Below, piece after piece: positions 53,924 to 59,585 of a stretch of DNA of 59,585 nucleotides. Below the pieces are notes generated by a model. That model saw nothing but the letters and a program-made list of their open reading frames with translations, searched no databases and was not told the origin of the DNA. Position 1 is the first letter of the stretch. Every line of letters begins with the position of its first letter. Location of the stretch: positions 1-59,585 of the forward strand of contig JAKQEI010000087.1 in assembly GCA_029573495.1 (NCBI GenBank). The letters run 5' to 3'. The stretch comes from Bacteroidota bacterium. Lineage in GTDB: Bacteria > Bacteroidota > Bacteroidia > Flavobacteriales_F > PHOS-HE28. A program made the position numbers and the translations under genes.

Positions 53924-56900
53924 ATGCGGAACATCCTCCTCGCGCTTTCCTTGATGGCCACGGTCGTCCAAGGAGCCGTCTACTACGTTTCACCAACGGG
54001 CAACGACGCCAACAACGGCACCTCCCAGTCCACCCCCTGGCGCACCATCGCCCGGGTACAGCAGTACTCCAGTTCGGCCGTTGCGGGTGATCAGGTGCTG
54101 TTCCAACGAGGTGGCGATTTCGTTGGTCAGCTGACTTGGTACGGCTCTGGTTCGGCCGCGGCCAACATCATCATCGGCGCATACGGAACAGGGGCGGCTC
54201 CGGTGATCAATGGCGCCACGACCGTCTCGGGTTGGACCCAGCATTCAGGCAGCATCTACAAGGCGCAGGTCGCCAGTGCGGTGAAGTTCGTGTACGTCAA
54301 TGGCGCTCTGCAGACGCTGGCGCGCTATCCGAACTCGGGTTGGCTGCGGGTGAACACCTCCACCAACACTTCGCTCACGAGCACGGGTATCACCCAGGGC
54401 AGCGGCTATTGGAACGGTGCCTCGCTGGTGATCCGCAGCACCAACTGGTGCTATGAGAACCGCACGATCAATACGCACACGGGCTCCACCATCACCTACC
54501 CGAACATCACGTACAGCACGGGCAACTACAACTGGGGCTTCTACCTGTGCAACAAGCTCAGCGAGCTCGACTCGCCGGGCGAATGGTACCACGATGCCAC
54601 GACCGGCACCCTCTATCTGTGGGCACCCGGTGGCGTGAACCCGAACACTGTGCAGGTGGAAGCCTCGGTGTACGATAACGGGGTGAAGATCGAATGGCAG
54701 CGGCAGCGGGTGACCATCCGGGACCTCGCCTTCAAGGGCCAGCGGCTCGCTGCCGTGTACAATACGGGCAGCTACAACACGGTCTCGAACTGCACCTTCG
54801 AGAAGTGTTTCCAAGGGATCCAGAGCTATGGCGGGAACAACGTGTACAGCGGGAACACCTTCCAGAACACCTATGGATCAGCGTTGGCGGTCATTGATAA
54901 CGGCACGACCGTTTCCGGGAATACATTGACCGATATCGCCTTGGTGGCCGGCCTGGGAGAATCCGCCTTTGGCTACCATGGCATGCGCGTGGGTGGCGGG
55001 GTGAACGTGGTGCGTGACAACCGGGTGCACAACACCGGCAACTCGGGCATCTTCCTGGGTGAGACCGTCACCGCGGAGCGGAATGTGATCTCCAACTTCT
55101 GTGCGACGGTGAACGATGGTGGTGGCATCTATTGGGACAATGGCACCAACATGCTCATCCAAGACAACATCATCCGGGACGCCATCGGGAACATCGAGAG
55201 CGCCGCCACGAACTACTCCGTGAACGGGAGGATCCTGCCGGGCATCTACTTCGGCAATGCGATCATCCAGAACTGCATCATTCAGCGGAACACGGTGAGC
55301 AATTGTTCCATCGGGATCCACGTGGACCACACCATGGTCACGCAGAACAACCAGGTGAAGAACAACATCCTCTTCAACAACGGGGTGCAGTTGAACATCA
55401 CCGACATGTCCAACTCCTACGGGCCGAACGCGGTGGCGCCCTTCTATGTGCCGGCATACAACACCGTTTACAGCGGAAATCAGATGTACTCATTAGCCCC
55501 GGACCAGTTGTGCATGCAGGTGTGGAACTACTACCAGCAGGGCAACGTGGACTTCGGCACCTTCACGAACAACAAGCTGTTCAACCCGTTCAACGAGATG
55601 AGCATCAGGAACTGGAACCTGGGTGCGGGTAACAGCAAGACGTACAGCCTTGAGCGGTGGAGGACCGAGCGCAATGAGGAGACCGGCAGCACCCGTAGTC
55701 CCCTGCGTTCGGCCTTGTACAGCACCGTGTCCGAGATCAGCTCGAACCTCGTGTTGAACGGCAGCTTCACCAGCAACGTGACCGGGTGGGGAGGCTGGCC
55801 CACGAACGCGGTGGTCACCCGCGACCTTACCTACCTCGACGGTGGTGCCTTGAAGGTGGTGCTGCCGAACGCGAGCCAGAGCGCACAATACAACCTGTGG
55901 AACCCGGACCAGTTCAGTATGCAGAACGCTCAGTGGTACCGCTTCCGGTTCAGCGTGCAGTCGAACATGCCGGGCATCGTGCAGGCCAGTGTGAAGGGCG
56001 TGAGCCAGATGGCGAGCGGTTACGCGATCGCCACCATGGAGATCCCCTTCGACACGGAACGACGCGACATGGAGATCTACTTCCAGAGCAACCTCACGGA
56101 ACAGGCCGTTACCATGTTCTCACACTACTTCCCCGAGAACACGTACTGGCTTGATAACGTGCAGCTCCATCGCGTGTCCGTGCAGCCCCGACCTGCGGCC
56201 AACGAGCATAAGTTGCTGGCCAATGAAACGGCGAACCCACAGACCTTCAGCCTGCCGGCAGGGTGCTGGTACGACATGAACGGCACCTTGCTGAGCGGAC
56301 CGCAAACGGTCGCGCCGTACGGTTCCAAGATCATCTACAACGTGCCGGGTACCGGGTGTGCTGCGCCCGCGGCCACCACCGTGGGTGCCAAGGTGAAGCT
56401 GGGTGGACCCATGAACTGGAGCACCGGCCTGATGAGTGACGCGCTCCGCACAGCCCAGTTCATCCCGACCACCGAACCGTACAGCTCCCTGCTCGGATAC
56501 GCGCTGGAGAACGCGGGTGCCTCCGTGAACGCGAACCTGCTGACCACCACTGGTGACCAGGCCATCGTGGATTGGGTGGTGCTCGAACTCCGGAATAATG
56601 ATGCGACCAACAGTGTCGCAGCACGCCGAGCCGCATTGGTCAGGGCCAATGGCGAAGTGGTGGGCACTTCCGGGGAGTCCCAGATCGCATTCAACACCAG
56701 TCCGGTGGGTAAACGACTGGCCGTTCGTCATCGGAACCACCTCGGGGTGATGACGTCGGCAGCGATATCCGCGAACGCTCAGGTGATCGACTTCACAGCA
56801 GCCCTCACAGGGCTGTACGGGACCAACCCGCAGAAGGTCGTGGGCGGCTATCGTGCGCTCTGGCCGGGTGATGTGAACTCGGACGGGACGGTGATGTACA

Positions 56901-57103
56901 CCGGTGCCGGCAACGATCGTGACCCGGTGCTATCCACGATCGGTGGCGTGGTGCCCACCAACCTGGTCAATGGTTATTCGCGCAGTGACGTGAACATGGA
57001 CGGCGTGGTGAAGTACGCCGGTGCCTCGAACGACCGGGATATCGTCCTGGAGGTGATCGGTGGCTCCGTACCTACAACGGTGCGCTCGGCACAAGTTCCC
57101 TGA
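53924..57103 (+). CDS. Large secreted right-handed parallel beta-helix protein with C-terminal dockerin-like module
   Basis: The 1059-residue protein has a signal peptide (MRNILLALSLMATVVQGAV). A pectate-lyase-like beta-helix region spans about 20-520: it starts YYVSPTGNDANNGTSQSTPW, a DUF1565-type opening, and continues with many short strands such as NTVSNCTFEKCFQGIQSYGG, NVYSGNTFQNTYGS and NNQVKNNILFNNGVQ. Residues about 600-770 resemble a carbohydrate-binding jelly-roll (NLVLNGSFTSNVTGWGGWP ... YWLDNVQLHRVS). The last 240 residues are the module shared with the protein at 629. Beta-helix architecture suggests binding or cleavage of a polysaccharide, but no catalytic triad is claimed. The gene ends exactly where the convergent batE ends. 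Confidence 0.83.
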   Translation: MRNILLALSLMATVVQGAVYYVSPTGNDANNGTSQSTPWRTIARVQQYSSSAVAGDQVLFQRGGDFVGQLTWYGSGSAAANIIIGAYGTGAAPVINGATTVSGWTQHSGSIYKAQVASAVKFVYVNGALQTLARYPNSGWLRVNTSTNTSLTSTGITQGSGYWNGASLVIRSTNWCYENRTINTHTGSTITYPNITYSTGNYNWGFYLCNKLSELDSPGEWYHDATTGTLYLWAPGGVNPNTVQVEASVYDNGVKIEWQRQRVTIRDLAFKGQRLAAVYNTGSYNTVSNCTFEKCFQGIQSYGGNNVYSGNTFQNTYGSALAVIDNGTTVSGNTLTDIALVAGLGESAFGYHGMRVGGGVNVVRDNRVHNTGNSGIFLGETVTAERNVISNFCATVNDGGGIYWDNGTNMLIQDNIIRDAIGNIESAATNYSVNGRILPGIYFGNAIIQNCIIQRNTVSNCSIGIHVDHTMVTQNNQVKNNILFNNGVQLNITDMSNSYGPNAVAPFYVPAYNTVYSGNQMYSLAPDQLCMQVWNYYQQGNVDFGTFTNNKLFNPFNEMSIRNWNLGAGNSKTYSLERWRTERNEETGSTRSPLRSALYSTVSEISSNLVLNGSFTSNVTGWGGWPTNAVVTRDLTYLDGGALKVVLPNASQSAQYNLWNPDQFSMQNAQWYRFRFSVQSNMPGIVQASVKGVSQMASGYAIATMEIPFDTERRDMEIYFQSNLTEQAVTMFSHYFPENTYWLDNVQLHRVSVQPRPAANEHKLLANETANPQTFSLPAGCWYDMNGTLLSGPQTVAPYGSKIIYNVPGTGCAAPAATTVGAKVKLGGPMNWSTGLMSDALRTAQFIPTTEPYSSLLGYALENAGASVNANLLTTTGDQAIVDWVVLELRNNDATNSVAARRAALVRANGEVVGTSGESQIAFNTSPVGKRLAVRHRNHLGVMTSAAISANAQVIDFTAALTGLYGTNPQKVVGGYRALWPGDVNSDGTVMYTGAGNDRDPVLSTIGGVVPTNLVNGYSRSDVNMDGVVKYAGASNDRDIVLEVIGGSVPTTVRSAQVP
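56381..57100 (+). other. C-terminal module shared with the sugar dehydrogenase-like protein (copy 2)
   Basis: Last 240 residues of the beta-helix protein, from VGAKVKLGGPMNWSTG to the terminal RSAQVP. Contains DALRTAQFIPTTEPY, VRHRNHLGVM and two repeats DVNSDGTVMYTGAGNDRD and DVNMDGVVKYAGASNDRD, each followed by an IGG. Confidence 0.82.
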
Positions 57104-57862
57104 TCAGATCCGCTCAAGGGTGGCGGGGGGCATCCAGCCCACATTGCCATTGGCCAGTTGCACCTCGCTCCATCCCTGCTGTTGCTGAAGGATGGTGACC
57201 TTGGTCCCTTTGTGCAGTACGAAGAGCACGGTACTGCCATCCTTCGGTTCGCTCCGCACATCCACTTTGGCGCTCATGATGATCGCTTCGCTGTCATCGG
57301 TCAATTCCCGATGGCGTGAGGCGGCGAACCCGATCGAGAGCAGGGTACCCAGGAACAGGACAGCACCAAGGATGAGCAGGCTGCGACGTAGCATACGCTG
57401 ACGGGCGACCACGGCCGCAGCGAGCACCATGAACAGCACAAGGCATATCCACAGGGAACGACGGGCCCATTGATCGGCATCCCGACCACCGCGTATGCGG
57501 CTCCAAGTGGACCCGAGGGTGAAGCCAGGTAATTCGTTCACCCGGTCCACCACGTTCTGGCGGGCCAGCTCCAGGTTCGTGCGGATGTCCGGATCGCCGG
57601 GGGCAAGCCGCAAGGCGCGTTCATAGAACAGGATGGCGTGTGGGATATCGCCCAGCTTGAAATGACAGTTCCCGATGTTGTAGAGCAGGGCAGGGGAGGT
57701 GAAGGCCGTCCGAGCGGAGTCGAACCGTGCGAGGGCGGTGGCAGGATCACCCGCGGCATAGGCGCGTTCACCCTCCGCCACAAGTGAATCCGCCTCCACC
57801 ACGGACAAGGTGAACGCCGGGATCGCGGTCATCCACAGGAGCGATGTCAGGAGCTTCCTCAT
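57104..57862 (-). CDS. batE: BatE-like TPR/SH3 membrane protein
   Basis: The 252-residue protein has a signal-type N-terminus (MRKLLTSLLWMTAIPAFTLS). TPR units follow (EGERAYAAGDPATALARFDS, LYNIGNCHFKLGDIPHAILF, residues 28-110), then two membrane helices (SLWICLVLFMVLAAAVVARQ, SLLILGAVLFLGTLLSIGFA) and a C-terminal SH3-like domain (VDVRSEPKDGSTVLFVLHKG to the end). This order is that of BatE from Bacteroidota aerotolerance (Bat) operons. Bat proteins occur with a MoxR ATPase and VWA proteins; here only BatD is visible next to it. Its ATG overlaps the batD stop by 4 bases. Confidence 0.83.
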   Translation of the reverse strand: MRKLLTSLLWMTAIPAFTLSVVEADSLVAEGERAYAAGDPATALARFDSARTAFTSPALLYNIGNCHFKLGDIPHAILFYERALRLAPGDPDIRTNLELARQNVVDRVNELPGFTLGSTWSRIRGGRDADQWARRSLWICLVLFMVLAAAVVARQRMLRRSLLILGAVLFLGTLLSIGFAASRHRELTDDSEAIIMSAKVDVRSEPKDGSTVLFVLHKGTKVTILQQQQGWSEVQLANGNVGWMPPATLERI

Positions 57863-59585
57863 GCACGTACCAGTTGTTCGGTGCGACCGATCAAGGCGGC
57901 GGCCTCATCGTAGAGCTGCTGGCGGGGCCGGTCCTCCACCGGGGCGAAACGCGCCATGTCACAGGATGCGATCAATGCCATCAGTTCGTCCGCCAGGGCC
58001 TGTCCACCGGGGAAGGCGGCCAATCGTTCCTTAAGGTTGGGGGCCGTGATCTCCGCCGGGCCAAGGCCGAACTTGTCGCCGATGTAACCGTTCACGGACC
58101 GGCTGAGCGCGGTGTAGAAGGCATTGCGGTCACTGCTCTTCAAGGCGAGCTCGGCCTCGTTCAATCGCTTCCGGGCCACGCGGTCCGCCAGTTTCCGCCT
58201 CGTGCCCGTCACATCCCGCCGAGCGGCATCACGCTTCCGGTACCAGCCCACGAAGAGAAGGAACCCGACCAGCGGGGTGCTCATGCCGGCCAGCCATGGC
58301 CAGGAGCCGAAGAGGTGCTCGCCTTGTGGGCGAAGTCCGAGGTCTCCCGTACGGATATAGCGGATATCCTTGCCGAGCACCTGCACATCCGACTTGTTCG
58401 GTCGCTGGATGGTGGCCGTCGTTCCATCGCCCGGGCTCACTGCGATGGTCATGTCCGGCCCGCTGATGGACCGGTAACTGTTGCTGCGTGTGTCGAAATA
58501 GCTGAAGGTGAGCGGTGCCAGCGGGAAGTCGCCTTCATGTCGTGGTATGATGAGATACTGGTAACTGCGCGAACCGGTCATCCCGCCTCCGCTCAGGTTG
58601 ATCCGGTCGGTCACCTTCGGGTCATAGCTCTCCAGGTCCGCAGGTAGGTCCAGGGCGGGGGCTTCCATGAGCTTAAGGTTGCCTTTCCCACTGTAGGTAA
58701 CGGTGAGTTCGATGGCCTCATTCACCTTGACCTGGGTGCGGTCGGCCTTCACCACCATCTCCAGTTCACCCACGGCACCGGTGAATCCGGCAGGCGCACC
58801 CGGGGGCAGTGCGCTCACGTTCACCTCCACGGAATTGCTCCGGATCGACACTTCGGATCCCCGGTTGAAGAAGGACCGGTTCACCACACATTCCATGGTG
58901 AAGGGTGCGATCCGGAGCTTCCCAGGCCGTTGCGGGAAGAGGACCTGCTTCTTCAATGTGGCTGTACGGTATTGCAGGCCGTTAACGGTGCTCAACTGCG
59001 GGTCCCAGTTGGTCTCGCCAAGCTCCACGTTCTCCGCCCAGAATCCATCGAGCTTCGGCATGTCGCTTTTCGTGGTCTCCAGGCTGTTGTACCGCGAATA
59101 GAGCATGTAGGTCGCGATGATCTGCTCGCCCACGTATGCCTTGGTCTTGCTCAGGGTGATGGTCGTGAAGAGGTTGGGGTCCCGGCTCTGACCCTGGCTC
59201 GCGTTCGGGTCGCTCTGCGCCGAGGCACCTTTCGTCACCTCGATGGTGATCGCTTCCGTCTCGATGGTCCCGTTCCCGATGCGGACGCGGGCCGGGCCGA
59301 TGGTGTATTTCCCCGGCGAGGTGGCCGTAAGCACCCAGGTGCGGCTGGTGGAACCGCTCATCCTGCCGTTCACGATGGTGAAGCTGCTGTTATCGAAGGG
59401 TCCCTGCACCACCACCAGTCCTCCCAACGACGGGACCTCGAAACGCTCGCGCGAGTTGGACAGGCTCACCGTGTATTTGACATACTCGCCCGTGGCGATC
59501 GTCGTCCGGTCGACCTGCGCGGTGAACTTGATCTCCTGCGCCTGAACGGTGAGCGCATGGCACCAGGTGAGGAGTGGGCATATTA
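57859..59585 (-). CDS. batD: BatD-like protein, N-terminus cut by window edge
   Basis: About 575 codons run to the right edge. The first visible residues (ICPLLTWCHALTVQAQEIKF) are the end of a signal peptide, so probably only a few residues are missing. The periplasmic part has BatD/oxygen-tolerance beta domains (DRTTIATGEYVKYTVSLS, KTKAYVGEQIIATYMLYSRY, KADRTQVKVNEAIELTVTYS, LIIPRHEGDFPLAPLTFSYF). A membrane helix follows (WPWLAGMSTPLVGFLLFVGW), then a cytoplasmic helical domain ending IGRTEQLVRA. BatD is thought to help the Bat complex at the envelope during oxygen or other stress; the mechanism is not established. It is translationally linked to batE. Confidence 0.83.
   Translation of the reverse strand, partial: ICPLLTWCHALTVQAQEIKFTAQVDRTTIATGEYVKYTVSLSNSRERFEVPSLGGLVVVQGPFDNSSFTIVNGRMSGSTSRTWVLTATSPGKYTIGPARVRIGNGTIETEAITIEVTKGASAQSDPNASQGQSRDPNLFTTITLSKTKAYVGEQIIATYMLYSRYNSLETTKSDMPKLDGFWAENVELGETNWDPQLSTVNGLQYRTATLKKQVLFPQRPGKLRIAPFTMECVVNRSFFNRGSEVSIRSNSVEVNVSALPPGAPAGFTGAVGELEMVVKADRTQVKVNEAIELTVTYSGKGNLKLMEAPALDLPADLESYDPKVTDRINLSGGGMTGSRSYQYLIIPRHEGDFPLAPLTFSYFDTRSNSYRSISGPDMTIAVSPGDGTTATIQRPNKSDVQVLGKDIRYIRTGDLGLRPQGEHLFGSWPWLAGMSTPLVGFLLFVGWYRKRDAARRDVTGTRRKLADRVARKRLNEAELALKSSDRNAFYTALSRSVNGYIGDKFGLGPAEITAPNLKERLAAFPGGQALADELMALIASCDMARFAPVEDRPRQQLYDEAAALIGRTEQLVRA

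Overview
The window looks like a chromosomal segment from a GC-rich member of the Bacteroidota, most likely a Flavobacteriales-like lineage. Five things point there. Two secreted proteins end in type IX secretion (T9SS) type A sorting domains. Start sites are often preceded by the Bacteroidota -7 box TAnnTTTG, and Shine-Dalgarno sequences are rare. There is an ECF sigma/FecR pair next to a TonB-dependent receptor, and BatD/BatE genes. Finally, there are family-typical genes such as an Omp28-like protein, a START-like protein, bTHX and RibBA. No insertion sequence, prophage, integrase or CRISPR array was seen. Apart from four tRNAs (Met; Ser-Pro-Arg cluster) everything is protein coding, densely packed, with many 4-base ATGA overlaps.

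Layout: 1-314 is the start of an alpha-ketoacid dehydrogenase E1 gene running off the left edge. 0.6-6.8 kb holds a secreted sugar dehydrogenase-like protein, an Omp28-like T9SS protein, a DUF4159 protein, rsmE and a polytopic membrane protein. 6.8-12.7 kb is a serine hydrolase plus a MacAB-like exporter (adaptor, two different permeases, ATPase). 12.8-17 kb holds a hypothetical exported protein, a choice-of-anchor-B T9SS protein and a TPR protein. 17-22.5 kb is the divergent pair tsaD / tamB-like. 22.5-28.5 kb is a leftward run: START-like protein with histone-H1-like tail, LptF/G permease, two GT4 glycosyltransferases, ribBA. 28.7-34.4 kb holds tRNA-Met, a small hypothetical gene, a DUF4440-like lipoprotein, rhomboid, HAD phosphatase, class IV aminotransferase, YqgE, pdxH, bTHX with an AAKK tail, a TrmH-type methyltransferase and HU. 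34.6-38 kb is the overlapping operon recQ-mpg-fmt. 38-45 kb holds ilvE, a J-domain membrane protein, an exported carboxypeptidase-regulatory-domain protein, SixA-like phosphatase, a small hypothetical and clpB. 45-51.1 kb is a cell-surface-signalling locus: ECF sigma factor, FecR anti-sigma, an STN-domain protein with a long beta-solenoid repeat, and a TonB-dependent receptor without STN domain. 51.1-53.1 kb is thiolase plus an NlpC/P60 peptidase. 53.2-53.7 kb is the tRNA cluster. 53.9-57.1 kb is a giant secreted parallel beta-helix protein, and 57.1 kb to the right edge is batE and batD (BatD lacks only its extreme N-terminus).

Most genes are housekeeping: ribosome and tRNA modification, envelope export, amino acid and cofactor metabolism. 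The more unusual items are four. A C-terminal module of about 240 residues is shared by the sugar dehydrogenase-like protein and the beta-helix protein, carries two dockerin-like DxxxDG/NDRD repeats and ends in Q-x-P. The FecI-FecR locus has its STN signalling domain on a beta-solenoid protein rather than on the TonB receptor. Lys/Ala-rich histone-H1-like tails are attached to two unrelated proteins. Finally there are compact regulatory geometries: tsaD/tamB starts overlapping in one CATG, three convergent gene pairs abutting as TGA|TCA, and a 17-base promoter core shared by two tRNA loci. All functional calls rest on reading the sequence and recalled family knowledge; no database search was run.
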